Source: Novosphingobium acidiphilum DSM 19966
Lineage (GTDB): Bacteria; Pseudomonadota; Alphaproteobacteria; Sphingomonadales; Sphingomonadaceae
Direction of reading: 5' to 3'
DNA: 64,000 nucleotides
Assembly (NCBI RefSeq): GCF_000429005.1
Contig: NZ_AUBA01000004.1
Span: 186,001 to 250,000, forward strand
Position 1 is the stretch's first letter. Each line of letters begins with the position of its first letter. Made by a program: the position numbers and the translations under genes. Of the stretch, positions 18,023 through 27,178 are shown piece after piece. The notes under the pieces are model-generated. The model did no database searches and had not been told where the DNA came from. It saw nothing but the letters and a program-made list of their open reading frames with translations.

Positions 18023-20146
18023 TCAGGCGGTGTGCAACGCCTTTTGCAGTGGCAGCGAACGCACCCGCTTGCCCGTGGCGGCAAACACCGCATTGGCCAG
18101 CGCGGGGAAGATGACCGCGTTGGGCGGTTCGCCCATGCCGCCGGGCTTTTCGTGGTTTTCCACGATCGACGTCTCGATCTTCGGCGCCTCGTTCATGCGC
18201 AACACGCGATAGTCGTGGAAATTCGACTGTTCGACACGGCCATTGGCAATCGTCACTTCGCCGTATAGCGCAGCCGAAGTGCCAAAGATCACCCCGCTGT
18301 CGATTTGCGCTGCAACCCCCGAATGGTTGATCACCTGCCCGCAATCGACCGCCACGGTAACCTTTTTGACCACGATCTGGTTGTCCTTGTCGACCGTGAC
18401 TTCGGCCACCGCCGCCATATAGGTTTCCCACAAGTGGATCACCGCCACGCCGCGACCGATGCCGGGCGCGGGCTTGTCATCCCATCCCGACAACGCATGC
18501 GCGATTTCCAGAACGTGGCGCGCGCGCGGGTCCTCGATATGCGCCAGACGGAACGCGATCGGATCCTGGCCGACCTGGTGCGCCAGCTCGTCGATCGCCG
18601 ATTCCATCACGAATGCGCTGCGCAACGGCCCCACGCCGCGCCACCAGCTGGTCGGCACCATGCTTTCCTGCTGCTGGAACGTTACCTTGCGCGCGGTGGC
18701 GGGATAGATCGGCGTGATCGCGCCTTCGACGGCATCGTCATCGACACCCTTGAACGCGGCGCCCATCAGCCGCGCATAGATCGACGATCCGGCAATCTTG
18801 TGTTCCCAGGCCGCAATCTTGCCATCGGCGCCCAACGCGATATCGATGCGATCGGCATAGGCGGGGCGATACCAGTCGTGCGCCGTGTCTTCCTCGCGCG
18901 ACCAGATCAGCTTGACCGGAAACGGCACCTGCCTGGCCAGATCGATGCACCGTTCGATCATGTCGGTTTCCAGGCGCCGGCCAAAGCCGCCCCCCATCAA
19001 CCGGTTGTGCACCGTGACTTTGTCCAGCGTCAGGCCCAGCCGTGCCGCCGCCGCCTTGCGCGCGTCGGACGGGACTTGTGTGCCGGTCCAGATTTCGCAT
19101 TGCCCGTCATGGACATGCGCCACGCAATTGGCCGGTTCCATTGTGGCATGGGCCAGAAACGGCTGGGTATAGGTCGCGACAAACCGATGCGCGGCGCCTT
19201 TGCGTGCCGCATCCAGATCGCCCGAGGTTGCGGCAACAACGCCCGGCTTGTCGAGTGCAGCGGCCACCGCACCGACGATCGCGGCGGTCTGGGTGCCGTT
19301 CAACGCCGCATCGGCCGTCCACTGCGGCTTGGCCGCGGTCATGCCCTGCCGTGCCGACCAGGTGTTGTCGGCCACGATATACACCACATCCGCACCGCGG
19401 ATCACGCCCGACACCCCGGGCACCGCGCGCGCGGCGGCTTCATCCACGCCTGCCAGTTTGCCACCGAACACCGGCGACACCGCGATCGCCGCATATCTCA
19501 TACCCGGCAGCACGACATCGATGCCGTATTCTGCCGTGCCGCGCGCCTTGGCATCGCCATCCAGCCGGCGCTGCGATTTGCCGATCACGCGATAGGCCGT
19601 GGCCGGACGCACGGGTGCCTCGGTCGGCAGCGGCGCCGCTGCTGCGGCCGCGACAAGCGCTGCATAAGGCAACACTTTGCCGCTGGGCTTGTGCACGACC
19701 GCACCGTTTTGCGCATCGCATTCGCCTGCCGCCACGCCCCACTGCCTTGCCGCTGCATTGACCAGCGCGGCGCGCGCCTTGGCCCCGGCTTCGCGCAGCG
19801 GTTGCCAGACCTCGCGCACCGATGTCGATCCGCCGGTGCCCTGGTCGATCGGCGCAAAGCGCGCCGCATCGCCATCGGGCAGCGTGACCTTGATGGCTTC
19901 GGGTTTTACCGCCAGTTCTTCGGCGGCGATCATCGTGATCGTGGTCAGGATGCCCTGGCCCATTTCGGTCTTGGGCAGCGCCAGCGTCACCTGCCCCGCG
20001 GCATCGACCGCCAGCCAGGCGTTGGCAGCCAGCGACGGCGTGGTGGCGGCGCGGCTGCGCCCGTTGCCCATCGCAACGGGCACGACCAGCGCGCCGGTCA
20101 CAACCCCTGTGGCCAACAGGACATCACGGCGTGTGGCGCGGCTCAT
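18023..20146 (-). CDS. Molybdenum hydroxylase large subunit (IorB-like)
   Basis: 707 aa with a twin-arginine signal (TRRDVLLATG) followed by a hydrophobic stretch. The body carries Mo-cofactor binding segments such as GNGRSRA early on, the central GGGFGRRLETD loop and VVKKVTVAVDCGQVIN near the end. This is the single-chain layout of isoquinoline 1-oxidoreductase/aldehyde dehydrogenase large subunits. It should oxidise an aldehyde or N-heterocycle in the periplasm with the adjacent [2Fe-2S] subunit. Its start overlaps that gene's stop (ATGA). No separate FAD subunit is present. Confidence 0.85.
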   Translation of the reverse strand: MSRATRRDVLLATGVVTGALVVPVAMGNGRSRAATTPSLAANAWLAVDAAGQVTLALPKTEMGQGILTTITMIAAEELAVKPEAIKVTLPDGDAARFAPIDQGTGGSTSVREVWQPLREAGAKARAALVNAAARQWGVAAGECDAQNGAVVHKPSGKVLPYAALVAAAAAAPLPTEAPVRPATAYRVIGKSQRRLDGDAKARGTAEYGIDVVLPGMRYAAIAVSPVFGGKLAGVDEAAARAVPGVSGVIRGADVVYIVADNTWSARQGMTAAKPQWTADAALNGTQTAAIVGAVAAALDKPGVVAATSGDLDAARKGAAHRFVATYTQPFLAHATMEPANCVAHVHDGQCEIWTGTQVPSDARKAAAARLGLTLDKVTVHNRLMGGGFGRRLETDMIERCIDLARQVPFPVKLIWSREEDTAHDWYRPAYADRIDIALGADGKIAAWEHKIAGSSIYARLMGAAFKGVDDDAVEGAITPIYPATARKVTFQQQESMVPTSWWRGVGPLRSAFVMESAIDELAHQVGQDPIAFRLAHIEDPRARHVLEIAHALSGWDDKPAPGIGRGVAVIHLWETYMAAVAEVTVDKDNQIVVKKVTVAVDCGQVINHSGVAAQIDSGVIFGTSAALYGEVTIANGRVEQSNFHDYRVLRMNEAPKIETSIVENHEKPGGMGEPPNAVIFPALANAVFAATGKRVRSLPLQKALHTA

Positions 20147-20616
20147 GCTTTGTCTCCCGCATGGATTTCAGCGGCGCGCTTGATCGCCGAACGGATCCGC
20201 GGATAGGTTCCACAACGACAGATGTTGCCGCTCATCCCTGCATCGATCGCGGCATCGTCGGGCCGCGGATTGTCGCGCAGCAACGACGCCGCCGCGACAA
20301 TCTGGCCCGGCTGGCAATAGCCGCATTGCACCACATCGCCTTCGTTCCAGGCGGCGACCAGCGCCTTGCCCAATGGCTGTTCGGTCAGGCCCTCGATGGT
20401 GGTGATGGTCTTGCCCACCGCATCGCCCGCGGGCGTCTGGCACCCGAACACGCGCACGCCGTCGACCAGCACACTGCATGCCCCGCACAGGCCTGCCGCA
20501 CAGCCAAATTTGGTGCCGGGCAGATGCGCGATATCGCGCAGCAGCCACAACAGCGGCATTTCGGGCGAGGCGTCAAAGTCGCGCCGCTTACCGTTGATCG
20601 TCAAAGTAACAGCCAT
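20143..20616 (-). CDS. [2Fe-2S] subunit of molybdenum hydroxylase (IorA-like)
   Basis: 157 aa. It has two iron-sulfur sites: a plant-type ferredoxin cluster (GCAAGLCGACSV) and a C-terminal four-helix cluster (CGYCQPG ... ICRCGTYPRI). The length is standard. It passes electrons from the large subunit to a cytochrome or other acceptor. The ATG at 20616 was chosen because homology begins there; the open frame extends further upstream without family features. Confidence 0.87.
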   Translation of the reverse strand: MAVTLTINGKRRDFDASPEMPLLWLLRDIAHLPGTKFGCAAGLCGACSVLVDGVRVFGCQTPAGDAVGKTITTIEGLTEQPLGKALVAAWNEGDVVQCGYCQPGQIVAAASLLRDNPRPDDAAIDAGMSGNICRCGTYPRIRSAIKRAAEIHAGDKA

Positions 20617-20753
20617 GATCTTCCCCAGGGTGGACCTTTTGACCAGCAGAAGGCCGCAGCCCACCGCCCATGTCAAGCACCCTGCAGGGGCACGGGCACG
20701 CAGGAATGCGGTTGCACTGGCGTCGGCCGCCGGTATGACAGGTTTTCCGCTTT

Positions 20754-20761
20754 GATCACAG
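20754..20761 (-). promoter_or_regulatory. CTGTGATC motif upstream of puuD
   Basis: Inverse copy of the motif seen at 15390, about 26 bp before the puuD start. It may be a binding half-site for the local GntR regulator; chance is not excluded. Confidence 0.3.
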
Positions 20762-20786
20762 TTCGTAAATCGGAGTTTTTGCGCAG

Positions 20787-21512
20787 ATGGGCCGTCCCCT
20801 GCTCGGCATTGTTGCGTGCACGCGCAATCATGAGGACGAGACCATTCACCGCGTGATTGACCGGTATCTGCGTGCGCCGGCGCAAACCATGGCCGTCGAT
20901 GTCGTGCTGATCCCGGCGCTGGGTGCGCTTGCCGACAGCCGCAATCTGGCCGCGCGGATCGACGGCCTGCTGCTGACCGGCAGCACATCCAACCTCGAAA
21001 GCTGGCGCTATGGCGGCGCGGGCGACCACGGCCCCTTCGATCCCGCGCGCGATGCCACCAGCCTGATGCTGGCGCAGGCCATGCTCGATGCCGGCAAACC
21101 GGTGTTCGGCATCTGCCGCGGGTTCCAGGAATTGAACGTGCTGTTCGGCGGCACGCTGCAGCACCTGCCACCGGCCCGGCAGGCGCTGCACCACGCACCG
21201 GCGGGCGTTTCGATCCCGGCCATGTTCGCGCATGGCCACACCGTCACCCCGGTGCCGGGCGGCATGCTGGCCCAGGCACTCGGCACGGCACCGATCACGG
21301 TCAATTCGGTGCATTTTCAGGCGATCGACACGCTGGGGACTGGCCTTGTGGCGCAAGCCCACGCCCCCGACGGACTGGTCGAGGCGTTTTCTGCGCAAGT
21401 CGGCCCCGCGCAAGTGCTGGGCGTGCAATGGCACCCCGAATGGGACGCCGGGCACAACCCGCAATCGCGCTGGTTCTTTGATGCTTTGGGCCGTGCCATG
21501 GGCGCGTCATGA
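20787..21512 (+). CDS. puuD: Gamma-glutamyl-gamma-aminobutyrate hydrolase (PuuD-like)
   Basis: 241 aa class I glutamine amidotransferase fold (peptidase C26). The nucleophile is Cys110 in GICRGFQE, with His216/Glu218 in QWHPEWD completing the triad. It releases GABA or a related amino acid from its gamma-glutamyl conjugate, the last step of the Puu pathway. It is first in a run of overlapping plus-strand genes, with the permease start overlapping its stop. Confidence 0.85.
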   Translation: MGRPLLGIVACTRNHEDETIHRVIDRYLRAPAQTMAVDVVLIPALGALADSRNLAARIDGLLLTGSTSNLESWRYGGAGDHGPFDPARDATSLMLAQAMLDAGKPVFGICRGFQELNVLFGGTLQHLPPARQALHHAPAGVSIPAMFAHGHTVTPVPGGMLAQALGTAPITVNSVHFQAIDTLGTGLVAQAHAPDGLVEAFSAQVGPAQVLGVQWHPEWDAGHNPQSRWFFDALGRAMGAS

Positions 21513-22369
21513 CGCGCATTACCGGGGGCAGCCGCGCCGCGTTCTGGGCGCTGTTCGCCGCACCGGCGGTGTGGATGACCGCGTTTTTCGTGGTGCCGCT
21601 GTCGGTGATCTGGGCCTACAGCTTTGGCCGCACGCTGGGGCTGACCCAGGTGGACGTGACCGGCACGCTGGCCAATTATGCGCGCGTGTTCGATCCGGTT
21701 TACCTGTGGATCTTTGCCAAGTCGCTGGTCTTTGCCGGTGCCACGACCGCGATCTGCCTGGTGATCGGATTTCCTTATGCACTGGTCATGACCTTTGCGT
21801 CGAACCGCGCCAAGATCGGCCTGCTGCTGGCGATCATGCTGCCGTTCTGGACCAACCTGCTGGTGCGCACCTATGCGCTGATGGCGGTAATGCGCACCGA
21901 GGGGTGGATCAACGATGGCTTGGGCGCGGTCGGCCTGGGGCCGTTCGAAATGCTGCACACCAATTTCGCGGTCATCACGGGGCTGGTCTATGTCCACCTG
22001 CCGTTTATCGTCCTGCCGCTGTTTTCCACTTTGGACCGGCTCGATCGTTCGCTGATCGAGGCCAGCCTTGATCTGGGCGCGGGCCACTTGCGCACCATTT
22101 TCCAGGTGGTGATCCCGATTGTGTGGCCCGGTATCCTGTCGGCCTTGCTGTTGTGCTTCATTCCCGCGCTGGGATCATACCTGACGCCTGATCTGCTGGG
22201 CGGGACTGACAGCCAGATGATCGCCAGCGTGATCGAGCGCCAGTTCAAGCGCGCCAACGACTGGCCGTTCGGCGCGGCCCTGTCGTTCATGCTGATGTAC
22301 CTGACGCTGGCCGCGATGGCCTGGCGCGCGCTGGCTGAACGCCGCGCCGTGCTGCGCAAGGCGCGCTGA
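21509..22369 (+). CDS. potB: Polyamine ABC transporter permease (PotB/SpuG-like)
   Basis: 286 aa with six hydrophobic segments. The cytoplasmic EAA loop reads EASLDLGAGHLRTIFQVVIP, the contact site for the ATPase. It is coupled by overlap to puuD upstream and to the second permease downstream. By context and family it imports putrescine or spermidine. Confidence 0.86.
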   Translation: MTRITGGSRAAFWALFAAPAVWMTAFFVVPLSVIWAYSFGRTLGLTQVDVTGTLANYARVFDPVYLWIFAKSLVFAGATTAICLVIGFPYALVMTFASNRAKIGLLLAIMLPFWTNLLVRTYALMAVMRTEGWINDGLGAVGLGPFEMLHTNFAVITGLVYVHLPFIVLPLFSTLDRLDRSLIEASLDLGAGHLRTIFQVVIPIVWPGILSALLLCFIPALGSYLTPDLLGGTDSQMIASVIERQFKRANDWPFGAALSFMLMYLTLAAMAWRALAERRAVLRKAR

Positions 22370-23211
22370 TGGGCAGGCGTCGCGCACCGGGCCCGCTCGA
22401 CTATGCCCGACGCTGGCCGCTGCGGCTGTGGGTCGCGGGCGTCATGCTGTTCCTCTACCTGCCGCTGGCCAGCCTGATCGCGTTCAGCTTCAACGATTCC
22501 AGACGCACCATCCGCTGGCAAGGGTTCACGTTTGGCTGGTACGGTCGCCTGGCCAGCGATGATGCGCTGATCGCAGCCTTTGCCAATTCGCTGACCATAG
22601 CGGCGATGTCGACCGTGGTCAGCGTGGTGCTGGGCGCGATGGCGGCGGTTGCGCTGTGGCGGTTCCGCTTTCCCGGCCGCAGCGCGTTCGACGGGGTGAT
22701 CACGCTGCCGATCGTGGTGCCCGAAATCTGCATGGGCGTCGCGATGCTGGTGTTTTTCGGCACCATCGCGCCGTGGCCGCGCGATCTGGCCTGGCCGTTC
22801 GATCTGGGCGCCATCGCGATTGCGCATATCACCTTCAGTTTTCCCTTTGTCACCGTGGTCGTGCGCGCGCGGCTCGCCTCGTTCAACCGCGAGATGGAAG
22901 AGGCCGCGCGCGATCTGGGCGCCAGCGAATTGCGCGCCCTGTGGGACGTGGTCTTGCCGCATATGCGCCCGGCGCTGATTTCGGGCGCCTTGCTGGCGTT
23001 CACGCTCAGCCTTGACGATTTTGTCATCACCTTCTTCACCGCAGGGCCCAACACCGTCACGTTTCCGGTCAAGATCTATTCGATGGTGCGATTTTCGGTC
23101 ACGCCCGAGGTCAATGCCGCCTCGACCGTGCTGATGGCGATCACTGTCATCCTGACCTTGATCGGGATGACGCTTCAGGGCACCGATATTGCCAAGACAG
23201 AAGGCGCCTGA
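22369..23211 (+). CDS. potC: Polyamine ABC transporter permease (PotC/SpuH-like)
   Basis: 280 aa with six hydrophobic segments and the EAA-type loop EEAARDLGASELRALWDVVL. LSLDDFVITFFTAGP is typical of PotC. It overlaps the preceding permease and the following ATPase gene by one base each, so all three should be made in fixed ratio. Confidence 0.87.
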   Translation: MGRRRAPGPLDYARRWPLRLWVAGVMLFLYLPLASLIAFSFNDSRRTIRWQGFTFGWYGRLASDDALIAAFANSLTIAAMSTVVSVVLGAMAAVALWRFRFPGRSAFDGVITLPIVVPEICMGVAMLVFFGTIAPWPRDLAWPFDLGAIAIAHITFSFPFVTVVVRARLASFNREMEEAARDLGASELRALWDVVLPHMRPALISGALLAFTLSLDDFVITFFTAGPNTVTFPVKIYSMVRFSVTPEVNAASTVLMAITVILTLIGMTLQGTDIAKTEGA

Positions 23212-24296
23212 TGCTGATCCGGTTTGAAAACGTTACCAAACGCTTTGGCCGCTTTGCCGCGGTCGACAATGTCAGCCTGGACATTGCCGCGGGCGAATTC
23301 TTTGCGCTGCTCGGCCCGTCGGGCTGCGGCAAGACCACGCTGCTGCGCATGTTGGCAGGCCTGGAACCCTTGAGCGAAGGGCGCATCCTGATCGACGGCA
23401 TCGATATGGCGGGCACGCCCCCCAACCGTCGCCCGGTCAACATGGTGTTCCAGTCTTATGCCGTGTTTCCGCATATGACCGTGGCCGACAATGTCGCCTA
23501 TGGGTTGAAGATCGACAAAGTGCCCCGTGCGCAGCGCGAAACGCGCGTGGCCGAGGCGCTGGATCTGGTCAAACTGGGTGATTTCGCGCAGCGCCGCCCC
23601 GATCAATTGTCGGGCGGGCAGCGGCAGCGCGTGGCCCTGGCCCGTGCGCTGGTCAAACGGCCCAAAGTGCTGCTGCTCGACGAACCGCTGTCGGCGCTCG
23701 ATGCCAAATTGCGCGATGCGATGCGCGGCGAACTTGCCGCGATCCAGCGCGAGGTCGGCGTGACATTCGTGATGGTCACGCATGACCAGGACGAGGCGCT
23801 GGCCATGGCCAGCCGCTGCGCGCTGATGAACCTGGGCAAATTGCAGCAGGTGGCAAGCCCCGGCGATCTCTACGAACACCCGGCCAACCGTTTCGTGGCC
23901 GACTTCATCGGCTCGATCAATCTGTTCGAAGGCACATTGGCGCCGGACAACACCTTTGCCACTGCGGCGCTCGACACGCCGGTCCTGATCGAACCGGGCG
24001 CAACCGCAGGCCCGGCGTGGATCGGCATCCGGCCCGAAAAGATCGTCATGACCCCCGCCAGCGCGCCGCGCCCCACCGGTCCTGCCGCGCGGCCCGCGGC
24101 CAATGTGACGCGCGGCACGATCGTGACCAGCGCCTATCTTGGCGCAACCACCCAGTACGACGTCCGCACCGGCAGCGGCACGCTGATCAAGGTGACCGCC
24201 CCCAATGGCACGCGCAGCACCAGCCCGGCGCTGCCCGTCGGCACCGCGGTCTGGCTGCACTGGGCACCCGATGCACCGGTGGTGCTTTACGGATAA
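23211..24296 (+). CDS. potA: Polyamine ABC transporter ATP-binding protein (PotA/SpuF-like)
   Basis: 361 aa. Walker A GPSGCGKTT (35-43), signature LSGGQRQR, Walker B LLLDEPLSALD and the H-loop VTHDQDEAL are intact. A C-terminal TOBE region (WIGIRPEKIVM...) is present, as expected for PotA-type importer ATPases. It hydrolyses ATP to drive polyamine import. Confidence 0.9.
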   Translation: MLIRFENVTKRFGRFAAVDNVSLDIAAGEFFALLGPSGCGKTTLLRMLAGLEPLSEGRILIDGIDMAGTPPNRRPVNMVFQSYAVFPHMTVADNVAYGLKIDKVPRAQRETRVAEALDLVKLGDFAQRRPDQLSGGQRQRVALARALVKRPKVLLLDEPLSALDAKLRDAMRGELAAIQREVGVTFVMVTHDQDEALAMASRCALMNLGKLQQVASPGDLYEHPANRFVADFIGSINLFEGTLAPDNTFATAALDTPVLIEPGATAGPAWIGIRPEKIVMTPASAPRPTGPAARPAANVTRGTIVTSAYLGATTQYDVRTGSGTLIKVTAPNGTRSTSPALPVGTAVWLHWAPDAPVVLYG

Positions 24297-24348
24297 ACCC
24301 GTGGCGTCCGATTGACCGGCCCCGGCCCCGGGCGTAGACGAGACGGCA

Positions 24349-25677
24349 ATGTTGAAGTCTCGATCCATCGAGAGGGCAGGTCCGGGTGGCTGTGATATCC
24401 GCCACTTTCCACGCTCGTACTATGCCGCGACGATCGACCAAACGATCGACGCTCCGGCGTTGCAGCACGATGCGATCACCGACCATTGCGTGATCGGTGG
24501 CGGCTTTACCGGGCTTGGCGCCGCGCTGGCGCTGGCGCGCGCAGGCCAAAGCGTCCGCCTGGTCGAAGCGGGCCCCATCGGCTGGGGCGCGTCGGGCCGC
24601 AACGGCGGCCAGGTTCATGTCGGCTGGCAACAGGATCTGCCGTGGCTCGAGCGACGGCTGGGCCACGCCGCCACATCCGCCATGTGGCAGGCGGCGCTGG
24701 CCGCGCGCGCGCATCTCGATACGCTGCTCGACCTGTGCGATGATCGTTGCGATTACCGCCCCGGCCTGATCCATGCCGACCACCGGCCGGGCGCAGTCGC
24801 ACAGACCCATGCGCATGTGGCAATGATGCGCGACACCTGGGGCTATCGCAGCCTGACCGCGCTCGATCGCGATGGCCTGCGCGCAGCAGTGGGCAGCCCC
24901 GACTATCACGGCGGCAGCATCGACATGCTGGGTGGTCATCTGCACCCGCTCAAACTGGCAATGACGATGGCGCGCGCGGCGCAGTCCGCAGGGGCGGTGA
25001 TCCACGCCCACACCGCCTGCACCGCGCTGACCCGCACAACCGGCGGCTGGTGCGTGACCACCCCGCACGGCGTGATCCGTGCCGGGCGCGTGCTCGATGC
25101 CACGGGCGCCTATGCGCGCGCGCTGGTGGGCGAAACCCAGTCGCGGATCCTGCCGATCAACAATTATATCGCCACCACCGCGCCGCTCGATCCCGCGATC
25201 GCACAAGGGTTGATCGCCAATGGCGCCGCGGTTTCGGACGCGCGGTTTGTGGTCTATTATTTCCGCATGACCCCCGATCATCGCCTGCTGTTCGGCGGCG
25301 GAGAAACCTACGGCACGCGCATGCCGCGCGATCTGGCCGGCGTGGTGCGGCCGCACCTGCAACGCATCTTTCCGCAATTGGCGGGCGTTGCGATCGATCA
25401 TGCCTGGGGTGGTACGCTGGCCATATCGCCCAACCGGCTGCCCTTCGTGATCGAGCCGCAACCTGGCCTCTATGCCGCCAACGGGTTTTCCGGCGTCGGT
25501 GTGGTGCTGGCGCCGTGGCTGGGCGATGCGGTGGGTCGCGCCATGGCGGGCGAGGCCAATCCGGGGTATGACCTTGTTCGGCGCCTGCCCGCGCCGCGTT
25601 TTCCCGGGGGGGTGTGGCTGCGTTGGCCGACCCAGGCCCTGGCCATGCGCTTCATGGCATTGCGCGACCGCTTCTGA
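24349..25677 (+). CDS. puuB: FAD-dependent oxidoreductase, gamma-glutamylputrescine oxidase type (PuuB-like)
   Basis: 442 aa DAO-family flavoprotein. The FAD site reads CVIGGGFTGLGAALALA, followed by GWGASGRNGG, which is characteristic of PuuB/OrdL. C-terminal FSGVGVVLAPWLG completes the FAD fold. It would oxidise gamma-glutamylputrescine to the aldehyde. It lies between the importer and the synthetase gene, 3 bp before the latter. Confidence 0.84.
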   Translation: MLKSRSIERAGPGGCDIRHFPRSYYAATIDQTIDAPALQHDAITDHCVIGGGFTGLGAALALARAGQSVRLVEAGPIGWGASGRNGGQVHVGWQQDLPWLERRLGHAATSAMWQAALAARAHLDTLLDLCDDRCDYRPGLIHADHRPGAVAQTHAHVAMMRDTWGYRSLTALDRDGLRAAVGSPDYHGGSIDMLGGHLHPLKLAMTMARAAQSAGAVIHAHTACTALTRTTGGWCVTTPHGVIRAGRVLDATGAYARALVGETQSRILPINNYIATTAPLDPAIAQGLIANGAAVSDARFVVYYFRMTPDHRLLFGGGETYGTRMPRDLAGVVRPHLQRIFPQLAGVAIDHAWGGTLAISPNRLPFVIEPQPGLYAANGFSGVGVVLAPWLGDAVGRAMAGEANPGYDLVRRLPAPRFPGGVWLRWPTQALAMRFMALRDRF

Positions 25678-25680
25678 TTG

Positions 25681-27039
25681 ATGGACAAGCCCAAGATGAC
25701 CGAAGTTTTTGCCGACTGGATCCGCAGCCGAGGGATCAGCGAAGTCGAATGCCTGGTGCCCGATATCAACGGGGTGGTGCGTGGCAAAGTGTTCCCCGCC
25801 GACAAGTTCATCTCGTCGGTCGGATCGATGAGCCTGCGCCTGCCTTCAAGCGTGTTTTCGGTGACGATCACCGGCAACTATGCCGATACCGATGCCGACG
25901 ATTTCCTGTTTCGCGATCCCGACGTTTCGCTGCGGCCCGATATCCGCTCGATCTGCGTGGCGCCGGGGTTTCGCACGCCGACCGCATTTGTCGTGGCCGA
26001 TGCATTGCACCGCGACGGCACGCCCTTCGAGATTGCCCCGCGCTATGTGCTGCAACGCGTGCTCGACAAATTTGCCGCGATCGGCTGGACGATCGTGGTC
26101 GCGCCAGAGCTTGAATTCTATCTGACCGAAATCAATTCCGACCCCGATCTGCCGATCGTGCCGCCGCGCGGCCGATCGGGCCGGGCGGAAAGCTCGCCCC
26201 AGCCCTATGGCCTTGAATCGGTGACCGAGTTTGAAGACATCATCGAGGAAATCTACGACAATTCGGAAATCGCCTCGCTGCAACTCGATACCATGATCCA
26301 CGAAAGCGGCACCGCGCAGCTGGAAATCAATTTCAACCATGGCGAGCCGATCGCGCTGTGCGATCAGGTCACGATCTTCAAACGCATCGTGCGCCAGGTC
26401 GCGCTCAAACATGGCGTCTATGCCACTTTCATGGCCAAGCCGATGGAAACCCAGCCGGGCAGTGCCATGCACCTGCACATTTCGGCAGAGGATGCCGATG
26501 GCCGCAACCTGTTCGGGACAGAGGCCGGGATCACCCAGGAATTCCGCCATTTTGTGGGCGGCCTGCAACGTTATCTGCCCGAAATCGCACCGTTGTTTGC
26601 GCCCAATGTCAATTCGTTCCGCCGCATGCGCCCCGCACACAGCGCGCCGATCAATGTGCAATGGGGGCACGACAACCGCAGCTGCGGACTGCGCATTCCG
26701 ACCTCTGCGCCGCAGAACACCCGCATCGAAAACCGACTGCCCGGTGCCGATGCCAATCCCTATATCGCCATCGCCGCCAGCCTGGCCGCAGGTTTCCTGG
26801 GCCTGCGCGACCGGATCGAGCCAATGCCATTGATGACGCACAACGCCTATCTCGAAGAACGCACCTTGCCGCGCACGCTCGATGGCGCGCTCAAGCAGAT
26901 GATGGCGTGCGAACCCGTGGCCGAACTTTTGGGCGAAGGGTTCATCCGTGCGTTTTACGAGATCAAGCTGAACGAACTGTCGGCCTATGATGAAGTGATC
27001 AGCTCGTGGGAACGCGACCACTTGCTGCTCAAGGCCTAG
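25681..27039 (+). CDS. puuA: Glutamine synthetase-family gamma-glutamylpolyamine synthetase (PuuA/SpuI-like)
   Basis: 452 aa. The catalytic domain shows the ATP/metal residues in APELEFYL, QLEINFNHG, AMHLHISAED and the NPYIAIAASLAAG segment. The N-terminal beta-grasp is present (VECLVPDINGVVRGK). It lacks the adenylylation loop typical of GlnA. It should attach glutamate to putrescine using ATP. Assignment rests on the family and the adjacent puuB, puuD and pot genes. Confidence 0.85.
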   Translation: MDKPKMTEVFADWIRSRGISEVECLVPDINGVVRGKVFPADKFISSVGSMSLRLPSSVFSVTITGNYADTDADDFLFRDPDVSLRPDIRSICVAPGFRTPTAFVVADALHRDGTPFEIAPRYVLQRVLDKFAAIGWTIVVAPELEFYLTEINSDPDLPIVPPRGRSGRAESSPQPYGLESVTEFEDIIEEIYDNSEIASLQLDTMIHESGTAQLEINFNHGEPIALCDQVTIFKRIVRQVALKHGVYATFMAKPMETQPGSAMHLHISAEDADGRNLFGTEAGITQEFRHFVGGLQRYLPEIAPLFAPNVNSFRRMRPAHSAPINVQWGHDNRSCGLRIPTSAPQNTRIENRLPGADANPYIAIAASLAAGFLGLRDRIEPMPLMTHNAYLEERTLPRTLDGALKQMMACEPVAELLGEGFIRAFYEIKLNELSAYDEVISSWERDHLLLKA

Positions 27040-27051
27040 GCGGCGTCGACG

Positions 27052-27102
27052 AATTCCGCAGCGCCGCAGGGGCCGGACCAAAAGCCGTGGTGCTGCGGAA
27101 TT
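27052..27102 (+). promoter_or_regulatory. Inverted repeat between the synthetase and binding-protein genes
   Basis: AATTCCGCAGC (27052-27062) pairs with GCTGCGGAATT (27092-27102) around 29 nt that are themselves GC-rich. It lies 12 bp after the synthetase stop and 77 bp before the PotD-like start. It could be an mRNA stem that sets differential expression, an attenuator or an operator. Confidence 0.45.
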
Positions 27103-27178
27103 TGTCCACGCGGCGCAGGTGTGCTTTTACGGGGTGCCCGGCGATTCTGCCGCGCCCCGATCAAGGAACACCGACCCG

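Noticed and set aside
18305..20206. 633-codon frame antisense to the molybdenum hydroxylase
   Set aside because: Low-complexity Arg/His/Asp composition and full overlap with a clear enzyme gene.
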